A DNA stretch of 64,000 bases from Candidatus Barnesiella excrementigallinarum (GTDB lineage: Bacteria; Bacteroidota; Bacteroidia; Bacteroidales; Barnesiellaceae), in NCBI GenBank assembly GCA_019114445.1, contig DXFL01000030.1, positions 62,001-126,000 of the forward strand, read 5' to 3'. Under the pieces are notes generated by a model. It was given only the letters and a program-made list of their open reading frames with translations, ran no database searches and was not told the DNA's origin. A program made the translations under genes and the position numbers. Below, in pieces: positions 23,682-33,594 of the stretch (position 1 is its first letter; each line of letters begins with the position of its first letter).

Positions 23682-24821
23682 TCACTTTATCCGTTTCCCA
23701 TCACGGAATTTAATGATAAAGGCATCGCGAAACAATGATTTCACCTTTTTATATTGTGCTTGTATTTCGTCACGACTGGTCGACTTCCCGTAGGTGTACT
23801 TATACATATTTCCCTCCTTATAATATTCAACCGGGGAAAGGCCCTTGAATTCTTTCGAATTTGCCGGTAACTTCCGGGGTAGCGCCATAAATTGTACTTT
23901 GTAATAGGTAACGCCCGAATCCTCATCTTGTTCAGCTGCAACCGAAGACGATTCGGCCGACGAAACTGGCGCAACCGAAGACGCCGGGGCGGGAGCCGTG
24001 GTTACAGCCCCGATATTTTTACCTACATTTTGCTTGCGATCGTAATCGGACTTGTATTTGCTGAATGCGTTGTATATGGCCTTCGCCATCTTCGACTGTC
24101 CCGACTCGGAGGTAAGGAACCGTTCCTGCGTGGGGTTACAGATAAAATCGAGCTCCACCAAAACGGCCGGCATACTGGTTTTGGCCAATACCCAAAAGCC
24201 GGCTTGGCGCACCCCCCGGTCTACCCGACCGGCCTCCGAAACGAACTCATGCTGGATATCCGAAGCAAAATTTATACTCTGCTCCATGTGTTTATACTGC
24301 ATAAACTCAAAGATGATATACGATTCGGTGGAATTGGGATCGAAACCTTCGTAACGGGTAGAGAAATCGTTTTCGAGATAGATCACCGAGTTCTCCCGCT
24401 TGGCAACTTCCAAGTTCTCTTTACTGCGGTGCAGACCCAACGTCCACGTCGAAGCCCCGGTAACGGTCTTCCGGTTAGGCGACTTCTTATCGATCGAATT
24501 GGTATGGATAGAGATAAACAGGTCGCCCTCAGCCCGGTTGGCTATATTGGCTCGCTCCTGTAAAGTAAGATACACGTCTTTACTACGGGTATACACCACC
24601 TTCACGCCCGGTATATTGTTCTCGATGAGACGTCCCAATTTCAGTGCGACACCCAAATTGATGTCTTTCTCTTTTGCCTTATTGCCAAGAGCACCCGCAT
24701 CACGACCGCCGTGGCCGGCATCTATCACCACCACAAAGTCTTTTGCCAAAGCGACAGTTATCCCCAACAGAAAAGCGAAAAAGACCGAGAAGAACCTCAC
24801 ACCGAGATATGAATGCTTCAT
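23682..24821 (-). CDS. N-acetylmuramoyl-L-alanine amidase (Amidase_3)
   Basis: 379 residues. A signal peptide (FFSVFFAFLLGITVALA) exports it to the periplasm. The zinc-amidase domain follows: VVIDAGHGGRDAGALG with the first histidine, then the conserved Glu before KLGR, SIHTNS with the second histidine, and AVLVELDFICN with the catalytic glutamate. It cleaves the bond between muramic acid and the stem peptide. After an Ala/Ser-rich linker (about 275-300) a C-terminal segment (YYKVQFMALPRKLPANSKEF...) resembles a degenerate SPOR domain for binding denuded glycan. A -7 box lies at 24857-24864. Confidence 0.92.
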   Translation of the reverse strand: MKHSYLGVRFFSVFFAFLLGITVALAKDFVVVIDAGHGGRDAGALGNKAKEKDINLGVALKLGRLIENNIPGVKVVYTRSKDVYLTLQERANIANRAEGDLFISIHTNSIDKKSPNRKTVTGASTWTLGLHRSKENLEVAKRENSVIYLENDFSTRYEGFDPNSTESYIIFEFMQYKHMEQSINFASDIQHEFVSEAGRVDRGVRQAGFWVLAKTSMPAVLVELDFICNPTQERFLTSESGQSKMAKAIYNAFSKYKSDYDRKQNVGKNIGAVTTAPAPASSVAPVSSAESSSVAAEQDEDSGVTYYKVQFMALPRKLPANSKEFKGLSPVEYYKEGNMYKYTYGKSTSRDEIQAQYKKVKSLFRDAFIIKFRDGKRIK

Positions 24822-24856
24822 AAATTATAAACCAGTCATTAAATCATTATTGTTTG

Positions 24857-24864
24857 CAAAGGTA
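24857..24864 (-). promoter_or_regulatory. -7 box (TACCTTTG) for the amidase gene
   Basis: Minus-strand match to TAnnTTTG, 35 bases before the ATG at 24821. No clear -33 box. Confidence 0.5.
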
Positions 24865-24963
24865 TAAATAATGAGCGAAAAAGCCTCGTTTTAATAGAAT
24901 TTATTACCTGCGTGCGATAAACAAAAGCCCAATATTCCTTGTCGGTTTTTCGAAAGAAAAAAG

Positions 24964-24971
24964 TAAATTTG
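24964..24971 (+). promoter_or_regulatory. -7 box (TAAATTTG) for the gldB-aroE-lysR-comEC run
   Basis: Exact TAnnTTTG match, 27 bases before the ATG at 24999. Confidence 0.5.
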
Positions 24972-24998
24972 CAAAAGAGAGATCAAAAAAGGTGTACA

Positions 24999-26012
24999 AT
25001 GAAACGTTCTTGGGAAATAAGCAAATATGCCGTGGCGATGTGTATAGCCACAATTTTTTTTGTTGCCTGTAAAGGCCGGGCCTCGGAAACTGTGGGAAAC
25101 ACTATTGCCCCAATCGTGGCAATAGAGCGCTTCGACCAAGCATTGCCTGCCTATGCCGAAATGACCGATACCGCAGAAATGGGCCTTTTCAGAGAAAAAT
25201 ACGATCCATTCTTCCCCATATATTGCCTATACATACTGGGGCTGGACGACGCTCCTTCGTTTCAAAACGGCATAAAAATGTTTCTTTCGAACGAAGCCAT
25301 ATCGCAACTGTATGCCGATACCGAACACGCCTTTGCCAACGATTCCGCTTGGACTACCGATTTGCAAAGAGCATTCACCCGCTACGGCGAACTTTTCCCC
25401 AACCAGCCCCTACCTCACATTCTCACGCACATTTCGGGGCTGAACCAATCGATTATCACCATCGACTCGCTCATCTCCATTTCGCTGGACTGCTATTTGG
25501 GAAAGGATTATCCCCTCTACGAACAACGATATTACAGCTACGAACAGGGACTGCACGAAAGGGGACGAATCGCCCCCGACGTCATGGAGGTGTGGCTACG
25601 CACCTTATTTCCCTACCAATCGGAACGCAACGCGTTACTGGACCGCATGGTATATGAAGGGAAAATTCTCTACGGCCTCACGACTATTTTCCCACAAAGC
25701 AACGAATTTGAACTTTTGGGATATTCCGACGTGCAATCCCGATGGTGCCGCGAAAATGAATCGGAGGCTTGGAAACAGCTTGTAAGTAAAAAACACCTGT
25801 TCAATACCGAAACAATGCTCATCAACAAATATATCGAACCTTCGCCTTTCGTATCGGCACTGCACAGAGAGGCTCCGGGAAGGTTGGGCCGTTGGATAGG
25901 GCTGCAAATTGTCAAGGCTTATCTCCTCCAAAAAAAGAAAAGTGCTGCCGAATTATTCGAAGCCACAGACAATGCCGGCGAAATATTATCGGAGTCGAAA
26001 TATAACGGTTAA
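24999..26012 (+). CDS. GldB-like lipoprotein
   Basis: 337 residues from ATG 24999, which places a lipobox (FFVACKG) at the right distance; the frame is open upstream but has no signal there. The mature part opens with PIVAIERFDQALPAYAE and FREKYDPFFPIYCLYILGL, the pattern of gliding-motility lipoprotein GldB. GldB homologues are widespread in non-gliding Bacteroidales, where the role is uncertain. Twelve bases separate it from aroE, so they are cotranscribed. Confidence 0.8.
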   Translation: MKRSWEISKYAVAMCIATIFFVACKGRASETVGNTIAPIVAIERFDQALPAYAEMTDTAEMGLFREKYDPFFPIYCLYILGLDDAPSFQNGIKMFLSNEAISQLYADTEHAFANDSAWTTDLQRAFTRYGELFPNQPLPHILTHISGLNQSIITIDSLISISLDCYLGKDYPLYEQRYYSYEQGLHERGRIAPDVMEVWLRTLFPYQSERNALLDRMVYEGKILYGLTTIFPQSNEFELLGYSDVQSRWCRENESEAWKQLVSKKHLFNTETMLINKYIEPSPFVSALHREAPGRLGRWIGLQIVKAYLLQKKKSAAELFEATDNAGEILSESKYNG

Positions 26013-26024
26013 TTCAAAGACTTT

Positions 26025-26765
26025 ATGAAAAAATACGGTTTGGTGGGATACCCACTCGGACACTCATTTTCCCGCTCGTTCTTCCAACAAAAATTCGAAA
26101 ACGAACAAATCGACGCCACTTACGAAAACTTCGAAATGGCCGATGTTTCGAACCTCAGGCAACTGATTGCCAATACCCCGGAATTATGCGGGCTCAACGT
26201 AACTATACCTCACAAAAGTGCGATTATTCCCCTGCTCGACCAGTTGGACCCGCAAGCCCGCGAAATAGGAGCCGTCAATGTGATAAAAATAGAACGTCAA
26301 GGGGAGAGATTGTTTCTCAAAGGATTCAACAGCGACATCATCGGTTTTACCCACTCCATCGCTCCGTTGCTCGACAGCCACATGACAAAAGCCCTGATAC
26401 TCGGCACCGGCGGAGCTTCAAAAGCGATTTGTGCCGGACTGAAAAGCCTGAACATCGCTCCCACCTTTGTCTCCCGTCAAAAACACGGCGACGTGCTCGG
26501 TTACGACGAACTGACACCCGAAGTAATGGCATCACACCCGGTCATCGTCAACACTACCCCGGTGGGAATGTATCCCCACACCGACGAATGCCCGGCCATT
26601 CCTTATGACTGCCTCACCCCCCGGCACCTCTGCTACGATGTCGTTTATAATCCCGAAGAGACTCTCTTCCTGCAAAAAGCGGCACAAAAAGGGTGCAAAA
26701 CAAAAAACGGAATAGAAATGCTCCACTTGCAGGCTATAGCGGCGTGGGACATTTGGAACCAATAA
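26025..26765 (+). CDS. aroE: Shikimate dehydrogenase
   Basis: 246 residues. Reduces 3-dehydroshikimate to shikimate with NADPH in aromatic amino acid synthesis. YGLVGYPLGHSFSRSFF is the substrate-binding start, NVTIPHKSAIIPLLDQLD carries the catalytic lysine, and GTGGASKAICAGL is the nucleotide loop. CYDVVYNPEETLFLQKAAQKGCKTKNGIEMLHLQA closes the fold. It lies in a four-gene run with 12-base gaps on both sides. Confidence 0.95.
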   Translation: MKKYGLVGYPLGHSFSRSFFQQKFENEQIDATYENFEMADVSNLRQLIANTPELCGLNVTIPHKSAIIPLLDQLDPQAREIGAVNVIKIERQGERLFLKGFNSDIIGFTHSIAPLLDSHMTKALILGTGGASKAICAGLKSLNIAPTFVSRQKHGDVLGYDELTPEVMASHPVIVNTTPVGMYPHTDECPAIPYDCLTPRHLCYDVVYNPEETLFLQKAAQKGCKTKNGIEMLHLQAIAAWDIWNQ

Positions 26766-26777
26766 GCAATCGCAATT

Positions 26778-27665
26778 ATGATAGATTTCAGATTAAAAGT
26801 CTTTTGCAGTGTCGCCCACAACCTCAGCTTTACCAAAGCCTCGAAAGAGTTATATGTGAGCCAACCGGCCATAAGCAAACATATACAGGAACTCGAAACG
26901 GAATACAGTACCCGCCTGTTCGAAAGAATGGGCACACACATCACACTGACACCCGAAGGGGAATTGCTGTTGAGCCATGCCGAAAAAATACTCAAACAAT
27001 ATAAACAGCTCGACTTCGAAATGAACCTGCTCTCGCAGCAGCACATCGGCGAGTTGCGGCTGGGGGCAAGCACTACCATTGCCCAATATGTGCTACCGGC
27101 CTATCTCGCCACGTTCCAACAAAAGTTCAAGCAAATAAAACTGTCGCTTATCAACGGCAATACCCGCGATATAGAAAAAGCGCTCGAAGAACATCGTATC
27201 GATTTGGGGCTGATCGAAGGGTGCAGCCGCCAAAATTACCTGCACTACACCCCATTCATGCGGGACGAACTGGTGTGTATCACCAGTACCCGAAGCCGGT
27301 TGGCCCAATACGACGAAATAACTGTCGATGAGTTACGAAAACTGCCTTTGGTCATCAGGGAGAGCGGATCGGGCAGTTTGGAGGTGCTCGAAAAAGCATT
27401 AGCCTTGCACCAACTGAAACTTGCCCAGTTGAACATAATCATGCAAATGGGAACAACCGAGGGTATAAAACGCTTTTTGTACAATACCGACAGTGTGGGA
27501 GTTGTATCGATACAAGCGGTATCGTCGGATATTGCCGAAGGCCGGCTGAAAGTAATCGACATCTCTGACTTTAACTGTGAACGGGAATTTTGTTTCGTCC
27601 AAAATGCCGGACAAACCGGAGGCGTTGAATCGGACTTCATGCGCTATATAATGCGGAAATATTAA
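26778..27665 (+). CDS. LysR-family transcriptional regulator
   Basis: 295 residues. N-terminal winged helix-turn-helix (FCSVAHNLSFTKASKELYVSQPAISKHIQELE) and a substrate-binding domain starting GELRLGASTTIAQYVLPAYLATF. The start of the effector domain resembles CysL/CbbR-like members. It is cotranscribed with aroE instead of divergent from a target, so its regulon cannot be guessed from position. Confidence 0.92.
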   Translation: MIDFRLKVFCSVAHNLSFTKASKELYVSQPAISKHIQELETEYSTRLFERMGTHITLTPEGELLLSHAEKILKQYKQLDFEMNLLSQQHIGELRLGASTTIAQYVLPAYLATFQQKFKQIKLSLINGNTRDIEKALEEHRIDLGLIEGCSRQNYLHYTPFMRDELVCITSTRSRLAQYDEITVDELRKLPLVIRESGSGSLEVLEKALALHQLKLAQLNIIMQMGTTEGIKRFLYNTDSVGVVSIQAVSSDIAEGRLKVIDISDFNCEREFCFVQNAGQTGGVESDFMRYIMRKY

Positions 27666-27721
27666 AGGACGGGGAGTACCGTCCTATCCATATCCATACC
27701 ACGAAACACACGCCATACACG

Positions 27722-29824
27722 ATGAACCCCACTCCCTTATCGGCAGCCCGCACACCTTTCATAAGGTTGCTCCTCCCGTTACTGGCAGGTATTCTTTGTC
27801 GGGAACTACTTCCCGTACCGACGTGGGTATGCATTATTCCGTTCGTAGGGGGAATGGTTTTATGGAGTGTTTCGTTCAAACGCGATTCGATCGAAGAACA
27901 ATATCGCAAACGGAGCCTGTTCGGCACAGGATTATTCTTGTTTGTTTTCGCCATCGGTATAGGGTTACACGGCATTCGAACCGTATCCCCGGAACAACCT
28001 CCCGGATTCTATCCCATTGCTATCGCACACCTCGACGACAATGCCGTCGAAAAAGCCAACTCGTACTATTGCCCGGTTACCATAACCGCCCTGTCCGATT
28101 CGGCCGGCACCCTTGTCGAATACCGGGAGAAGGCGGCGTTGTATCTCGAAAAAAGTCACAATGCCAATCGACTCGAATATGGCGACCTCGTAGCCTTTGA
28201 ATTCCGATTAAAAAAGATACGGCCCAATGCCAACCCGCTGGCTTTCGACTTTGCCTCGTACATGAAACACAAGGGTATCGAGCGAAGCCAATATCTGCAC
28301 GAATACCAGTGGCGAAAACTCGGGTCGCAACCTCAATCGGTGTTTTGGAGTTTCGCCCTGCAAACCCGGCAAAAGCTGGCCGACCTCATTCAATCGTGCC
28401 ATCTGTCACCCAACAGTACCGCCTTGCTAAATGCCATGTTGTTGGGCGAACGGGAAAATTTCCCGCCCGATTTGAAACAATATTTCTCAGCAGCGGGGCT
28501 ATCCCATATTTTGGCTGTAAGCGGGTTGCACATGGGAGTTGTCGCTTTTTTAATTTACCTCCTGCTCTACCCCCTCTCCCGATTCACCGCCTCACAAAAA
28601 CCGAGGGCCCTGCTCACCCTCCTGTTTTTATGGCTGTATGCTTGTATTACAGGACTTTCGCCATCGGCGGTACGAGCCTGCATTATGGCCTCGTTTCTCC
28701 TGACCGCCATTATACTCGACCGGCGCAACAGTTCGCTCAACGCACTTTTTGCCGCCGCATTCTTCATGCTGCTATATGATACGAATCTCGCATTCGATGC
28801 CGGCTTTCAAATGAGCTTCTCGGCCGTTGCCGCTATTTTGTTATTCTATGCTCCGCTAAACCGCTGGGGCAACTCGCCTCACTATGTAGTACGTTGGCTA
28901 AGTTCCTGCGTGGCCGTATCTGTGGCGGCACAAATAGGAGCACTCCCCATTGCCATCTACTATTTCCACACCATACCGCTGCTATTCCTTGTCGGAAACC
29001 TTTTCGTACTTCCGCTTCTCCCCTTTATTTTCGGGCTCTCGTTCTTATTGCTATTCCTTGCCGCACTGCATTTCCCTCACGAGTGGTTAGGAAAGATTGT
29101 CGATAGTTTGCTCACATACATCGAACGGCTCAGTTACCATATCGACCGGCTGCCGTTAAGCCATATCGACAGCGTTTGGCTCGAAGAACGTTATCTGTGG
29201 CTATACTTCATCGGCGGCGTACTGCTTTACATCGCTTTCAAAAACCATTCAAAGAGGGCTCTTTGGGCGGCTTTGGGATTGGGCATTGTATTCCTTATCG
29301 CCGATTTGTGCAACGACAGGCCAACCCGACCCGAAATAATCGTATTCGACAGCCGGCAATCGACCGTCGTGCAGTTGAGCGACCGGGCGCATTGTTACCT
29401 CTTGTTGACCGATTCTCTACCCGACCCTGCCCAAGAGCTCGTAGGGAAAGAGTACCGCATGAAACATAAACAAAACCGGCCCGAACGAATCACCCCGCAG
29501 TCGTCTACCATCGAATGCCCGCCGCTCTTCATCGACTATCCGTTCGCCCGGTTCTATGGGAAACGGCTGCTTCTACTCGATAGCGGCGAATGGCGAAATG
29601 TAACCACCGATAAACCGCTAACCATCGATTACGCAATCGTAGGTCGAGGGTTCAAAGGCGGGATAAACGACATTCTCGGCATATTCGACATTCAGGCGTT
29701 TATCATCGGGGCAGAAGTACACCCCGGTAGAGCCTTGAAATTGCAAAACGATTGTATCAAACGGGGAATCCCTTGCCACGACATTCGCACACAAGGGGTA
29801 TGGATAGTCTCTCCGCTTCCATAA
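27722..29824 (+). CDS. ComEC/Rec2-family DNA-uptake channel protein
   Basis: 700 residues. The soluble OB-like domain DUF4131 is near residues 60-200, and the competence core starts at LLNAMLLGERENFPPDLKQYFSAAGLSHILAVSGLHMGVVAF, followed by at least seven membrane helices to about residue 535. The metallo-beta-lactamase-like C-terminal domain of the Bacillus protein is reduced here to about 150 residues without its histidine motifs, as is common in Bacteroidetes. It would carry single-stranded DNA across the inner membrane. Confidence 0.9.
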   Translation: MNPTPLSAARTPFIRLLLPLLAGILCRELLPVPTWVCIIPFVGGMVLWSVSFKRDSIEEQYRKRSLFGTGLFLFVFAIGIGLHGIRTVSPEQPPGFYPIAIAHLDDNAVEKANSYYCPVTITALSDSAGTLVEYREKAALYLEKSHNANRLEYGDLVAFEFRLKKIRPNANPLAFDFASYMKHKGIERSQYLHEYQWRKLGSQPQSVFWSFALQTRQKLADLIQSCHLSPNSTALLNAMLLGERENFPPDLKQYFSAAGLSHILAVSGLHMGVVAFLIYLLLYPLSRFTASQKPRALLTLLFLWLYACITGLSPSAVRACIMASFLLTAIILDRRNSSLNALFAAAFFMLLYDTNLAFDAGFQMSFSAVAAILLFYAPLNRWGNSPHYVVRWLSSCVAVSVAAQIGALPIAIYYFHTIPLLFLVGNLFVLPLLPFIFGLSFLLLFLAALHFPHEWLGKIVDSLLTYIERLSYHIDRLPLSHIDSVWLEERYLWLYFIGGVLLYIAFKNHSKRALWAALGLGIVFLIADLCNDRPTRPEIIVFDSRQSTVVQLSDRAHCYLLLTDSLPDPAQELVGKEYRMKHKQNRPERITPQSSTIECPPLFIDYPFARFYGKRLLLLDSGEWRNVTTDKPLTIDYAIVGRGFKGGINDILGIFDIQAFIIGAEVHPGRALKLQNDCIKRGIPCHDIRTQGVWIVSPLP

Positions 29825-29851
29825 ACAACCGTGGATATTCATATATACACA

Positions 29852-29896
29852 GCCGGGGCGGTATCAAAAAAAATGACTTTTTAATACCGCCCCGGC
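29852..29896. terminator. Bidirectional terminator between comEC and the DUF5606 gene
   Basis: GCCGGGGCGGTAT (29852-29864) and ATACCGCCCCGGC (29884-29896) pair perfectly over 13 bp, with A- and T-runs in the loop region. Confidence 0.85.
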
Positions 29897-29937
29897 ACTT
29901 ATATCGAAAAGCGTGTTTACGCTCCTTCCTTTATGGA

Positions 29938-30381
29938 TTATTCTGCTTGGGGAGCCTCTTCTCCGGCAGCAGCTTCGTCGGTTTTCTTCTCCTCCACGAA
30001 ATCGGCATTACCGGTCTCGATAAGCAGGTTATACCAACTAATCAGTTTCTTTATATCGGTCGTATATACTCTTTCGCGGTCGAAGTTAGGCAACACCTCG
30101 GCCAAATAGGCACGCAAAGCCTCATTGTCGGCTTTCTTAATATCCAAAGACACCTTCGCCCCGTTCTCTTTGGTTTTGATTGCATTCAGCACTTCGCCCA
30201 GAGGCACATCATCTTCGTCGGTAAAGATGGCAATATCGCCCAGCGAAATAATTTTTTCATGAGCATAGGCCGGCTGCCGTTTACCCGTTTGCAACGATTC
30301 GACAATGAGCATATTTTTTGCCTGAGAAATCAATTTGTACAAGCCGGGTTTCCCGGAAATAGATAAAATAGTCTTTAACAT
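29938..30381 (-). CDS. DUF5606 protein, conserved in Bacteroidales
   Basis: 147 residues. The whole body (KTILSISGKPGLYKLISQAKNMLIVESLQTGKRQPAYAHEKIISLGDIAIFTD) is the DUF5606 pattern. The last ~20 residues are Glu/Ala-rich and probably disordered. No signal peptide. Function unknown; it stands alone upstream of coaE on the same strand, separated by a 95-base gap. Confidence 0.88.
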   Translation of the reverse strand: MLKTILSISGKPGLYKLISQAKNMLIVESLQTGKRQPAYAHEKIISLGDIAIFTDEDDVPLGEVLNAIKTKENGAKVSLDIKKADNEALRAYLAEVLPNFDRERVYTTDIKKLISWYNLLIETGNADFVEEKKTDEAAAGEEAPQAE

Positions 30382-30476
30382 AAAAATTCCGTTTTATATT
30401 TCAATATTCAACCTAATTGAATTACAAAAATAATACTCTTGTTTGGTTTACACGCGTTATCGAAAAGAAATTTTTC

Positions 30477-31052
30477 TCACTCCTGCCTCCTTAAAAGAGA
30501 AAGGACTTTGCCAATGAGCGAGGTATTTCCATCATTTCGAATAATATGGGAAGCTCTTTGCTGTATTTCGCTGTCGGACAGTTGTGCCGCCATACGTCGC
30601 CGAACTTCGTCAGGCGCAAGTCCGCTACGGTCGCCCACCCGTTTTATCCTCAACGCTTCGGGAGCTGTCACTACCCACACGTCATCGACCAACTGATCGA
30701 AACCCGAATCGTACAGGATAGCCGATTCGACAAAACAAAGAGGGGTGTTCAACGCCGAAGCCCAACGGTCGAAATCAAGCCGTACCGCCGGGTGTACAAT
30801 GGAATTGAGCCGGGCTATGCGTTCGGGATTCCCAAATACACGCGAGGCCAACAAAGCCCTGTCCAAAGTACCCTGAGCATATATATCGGAACCGAAAGCC
30901 TCGGCAATCTGCCGCTTCAATTCCGGCGAAGCATTCATCAAACGCTTGGCCTCCGTATCGGTATCGTACACCGGATAACCCATAACCCGCAACAAATGGG
31001 AGACCACCGATTTGCCACTCCCTATTCCCCCGGTAATGCCTATTCGTCTCAT
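30477..31052 (-). CDS. coaE: Dephospho-CoA kinase
   Basis: 191 residues. Adds the 3' phosphate in the last step of coenzyme A synthesis. The N-terminal P-loop (GITGGIGSGKSVVSHLLR), YDTDTEAKRL with the catalytic aspartate, and HPAVRLDF are clear. The start overlaps the stop of the YbbR gene by four bases (ATGA), so translation is coupled. Confidence 0.95.
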   Translation of the reverse strand: MRRIGITGGIGSGKSVVSHLLRVMGYPVYDTDTEAKRLMNASPELKRQIAEAFGSDIYAQGTLDRALLASRVFGNPERIARLNSIVHPAVRLDFDRWASALNTPLCFVESAILYDSGFDQLVDDVWVVTAPEALRIKRVGDRSGLAPDEVRRRMAAQLSDSEIQQRASHIIRNDGNTSLIGKVLSLLRRQE

Positions 31053-32110
31053 ATCGTATCGGGAATGGAAACAATCGAATCGTCCGAGACAGGAAATACC
31101 GTGCTCTTATGTTCCAATATATAATCGACACTGTCTTGCGACAGTACGATATTTCGCACATATTCGGGCGATTGCAATACCTTTATACCCAACTTGCCGG
31201 GAGCCGGTTGCTGAGACAGATTGAGATAATCGACGCCTAACAAGAAAGAGCCGTTGTCGACCAACGAGAATTTGCTGAATGGCATCATGCAGGTGAGTTG
31301 TATTGTCGAAGGGAATGTAATAAGCGTCCAACTCTCCGGCACATTTTGCGGAATTACCGGAATATCGAGCGTTTTAGAGGTCATTTCTTCCACGGGAATA
31401 GTCACGGTCACCCGATCGGGCACAATACGAAGGTTAGGTATTTGGGCTACACTCACCGTGGTACGCAGGGTATCGTTCAGTTTTTTCGCCTCGAACTCGC
31501 TGGTATAAACCTCGCGAAGGGTTTTCAGCAACGACTGTTCGCCATAGACCATCACCGAGTCTATGTCGGCTGTCATATCCCCACTCAACACGCACTGGGG
31601 CGAGGTCGAGGTCTTGCCTCTCACCGTCAGCTTCACCCGTTTACCGGCATTATGGGTGTAAAGAAATTTTAGGGTGTCGGGGATAACCGATATAAGGGTT
31701 GTCGTAGGGCGCAACGAAGCGCGCAATATAACTTCGAGCTGGGCAGGAGAAAGCAGGAAAGAGGTGCGATTTTTGTCATACTCCTGAAAATTGATTTTCA
31801 ATGGCGACAACCCCTCTATGGCATAGCCCAACATCACGGGGACCTTATCGCGTATGCGCACCTCAACATGGGTAGGCAAATCGGTAATAAGGGTTGTATT
31901 CTCAGGCAAATTTTCCAGTTCCACCGGTACTGTAAATGTATTTTCCACCTCCTCGTTCAACCCCTGCATAAACCAAAATATCATAGACAGCAGTACAAAT
32001 CCCAAAAATGTAAACAATTCACGAGTGCGTTCTTGACGAAAAGTGGCCCCTATTTTACGGGCTACGACCCTAAATCGCCGGGCTATGAGATTCGACTTAT
32101 TCTCTTTCAT
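31049..32110 (-). CDS. YbbR-domain membrane protein (CdaR-like)
   Basis: 353 residues. One N-terminal membrane helix (LFTFLGFVLLSMIFWFMQGL) and a periplasmic part made of YbbR-type beta modules (VPVELENLPENTTLITDLPTHVEVRIRDK and later similar units). In Firmicutes such proteins regulate the diadenylate cyclase CdaA; no CdaA lies in this window. It sits between yajC and coaE, the order usual in Bacteroidales. Confidence 0.88.
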   Translation of the reverse strand: MKENKSNLIARRFRVVARKIGATFRQERTRELFTFLGFVLLSMIFWFMQGLNEEVENTFTVPVELENLPENTTLITDLPTHVEVRIRDKVPVMLGYAIEGLSPLKINFQEYDKNRTSFLLSPAQLEVILRASLRPTTTLISVIPDTLKFLYTHNAGKRVKLTVRGKTSTSPQCVLSGDMTADIDSVMVYGEQSLLKTLREVYTSEFEAKKLNDTLRTTVSVAQIPNLRIVPDRVTVTIPVEEMTSKTLDIPVIPQNVPESWTLITFPSTIQLTCMMPFSKFSLVDNGSFLLGVDYLNLSQQPAPGKLGIKVLQSPEYVRNIVLSQDSVDYILEHKSTVFPVSDDSIVSIPDTI

Positions 32111-32226
32111 ATAATCTAATGGCTATATACAACAAAGATAAAGTTTTTTATCGGCAGAAACTGCGTTCTTCGATAAAAAACTTTATCTTTTTTCGTCTCC
32201 GCAAAGGAGATTATCGAGAGGAGCGA

Positions 32227-32556
32227 TTATTTGGCTTGATCTGCACCACCGTCTTTGGCTTCGGCAGCCGACGGGTAAACCGAGTCTTTGGCAATACGAA
32301 CGCGCGTATTCTCGGCAATTTCGATGATGAAAGAATCGGCTTTAACCTCTTTTATCTTCCCGAACAGACCTCCGGCGGTAACCACTTTGTCACCGGCAGA
32401 AAGCGATTCGCGGAATTTACGAATTTCTTTTTGACGTTTCGACTGAGGACGAATCATGAAAAAATAGAAAATTGCGATTAGCAAAACCATCATCAAGATT
32501 CCAGACATTCCACCTCCGGCAGCCGATGCTTGTAATAAAATAGATAACATTGTCAT
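32227..32556 (-). CDS. yajC: YajC, accessory subunit of the Sec translocase
   Basis: 109 residues. One membrane helix (ILMMVLLIAIFYFFMIRPQSKRQKE) followed by the small soluble domain LSAGDKVVTAGGLFGKIKEVKADSFIIEIAENTRVRIAKDSVY. It partners SecDF at the inner membrane. A tail rich in Ala and Asp is typical. A -7 box lies at 32610-32617. Confidence 0.95.
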   Translation of the reverse strand: MTMLSILLQASAAGGGMSGILMMVLLIAIFYFFMIRPQSKRQKEIRKFRESLSAGDKVVTAGGLFGKIKEVKADSFIIEIAENTRVRIAKDSVYPSAAEAKDGGADQAK

Positions 32557-32609
32557 AATTTAGCTTTTACTTTTAATAGATTTATATTGTGATCGAAAAA
32601 ATCGGTGTA

Positions 32610-32617
32610 CAAATATA
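32610..32617 (-). promoter_or_regulatory. -7 box (TATATTTG) for yajC
   Basis: Minus-strand TAnnTTTG match between nusB and yajC, suggesting an internal promoter in the nusB-yajC-ybbR-coaE run. Confidence 0.4.
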
Positions 32618-32628
32618 TAACAATTTTA

Positions 32629-33555
32629 TTATTCTTTTGTTAGAGCGCCTTCTTTTTTAAGATTATCGGCAATTGCATTGAGTACCCCGTTAACGAACTG
32701 TCCGCTCTTCGATGTACTGTACGACTTAGCCAACTCGATATATTCGTTCAGCGTTACCCGGGTAGGTATCGAGGGGAATCCGTAAAACTCGCTCATGGCT
32801 ACCATCATAATCACAATATCCATGAAAGCGACACGCTCTATCTCCCAGTTGCGGATAAAATTCTCTATATAATTACGATACTCCTCGCCGTGGAGCAAGG
32901 TATTGCGGAAGAGCAACTTGGCAAATTCGGCATCATCGTCGTCCTTGAACATAGGCAACAGGGCTTGCTCTTCGCCGTTTTCTTCGCTAAACTGTTTAAT
33001 GGTTTTCAGTACAAAGGTGGTGATAATCTCCAAATCGTCGTTCCAATAGAGCGATTTTTGCTCCAACAGTTCTATCAACTCCTCGTCGCAGCAAATGAGC
33101 GTTTTAAGCGCCTTTTTCCAAAATTCGCAATCGGTTTCGTAGGAGTCTTCGGGAGCTTCCATATACTCTTTATACAAATCGCTCTTGACAATCCGCTCCG
33201 AAAAGTCTCTCAAAAATTCGGGGTCGTTCGACCATGTTACCGGTTTTTTCTCGTGATACTCTTTATAATCTTTGCAATTTCTCAATTGCTCGATAAAACG
33301 ATTGTTGACAAACCGCATATTGGGATTTTTCTCCTCGGGGGTTGCCAGAAATTTCATTCGGGCAGCTTCTACCCGGGCGGCTTGCGTATCGGTCAGCTCA
33401 ACCATCAAAGTCAACAGGAGGTGATACAACTCGTATGATTTTTCGAAACTGAAAAACAACTCTTTCTCGGCCTCCATCACACTTTTGTCTTTCGTCAAGA
33501 AGTACGAATAAGCTATTTGTATGACTTTTGAACGGATTAGTATTCTATTGATCAT
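32629..33555 (-). CDS. nusB: Transcription antitermination factor NusB
   Basis: 308 residues, about twice the length of the E. coli protein, as usual in Bacteroidetes. The C-terminal half carries the NusB fold (VAFMDIVIMMVAMSEFYGFPSIPTRVTLNEYIELAKSYSTSKSGQFVNGVLNAIADNL). The N-terminal half (INRILIRSKVIQIAYSYF...) is a diverged helical extension. It binds boxA RNA with NusE during rRNA transcription. First gene of the nusB-yajC-ybbR-coaE group. Confidence 0.93.
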   Translation of the reverse strand: MINRILIRSKVIQIAYSYFLTKDKSVMEAEKELFFSFEKSYELYHLLLTLMVELTDTQAARVEAARMKFLATPEEKNPNMRFVNNRFIEQLRNCKDYKEYHEKKPVTWSNDPEFLRDFSERIVKSDLYKEYMEAPEDSYETDCEFWKKALKTLICCDEELIELLEQKSLYWNDDLEIITTFVLKTIKQFSEENGEEQALLPMFKDDDDAEFAKLLFRNTLLHGEEYRNYIENFIRNWEIERVAFMDIVIMMVAMSEFYGFPSIPTRVTLNEYIELAKSYSTSKSGQFVNGVLNAIADNLKKEGALTKE

Positions 33556-33594
33556 ATTTTAAGGAACTAATGGTGCTTTTATTTTTTTCGATAA

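Noticed and set aside
29852..29896. Part of a small RNA gene
   Set aside because: Position between two convergent stops and the GC stem make it a plain bidirectional terminator.
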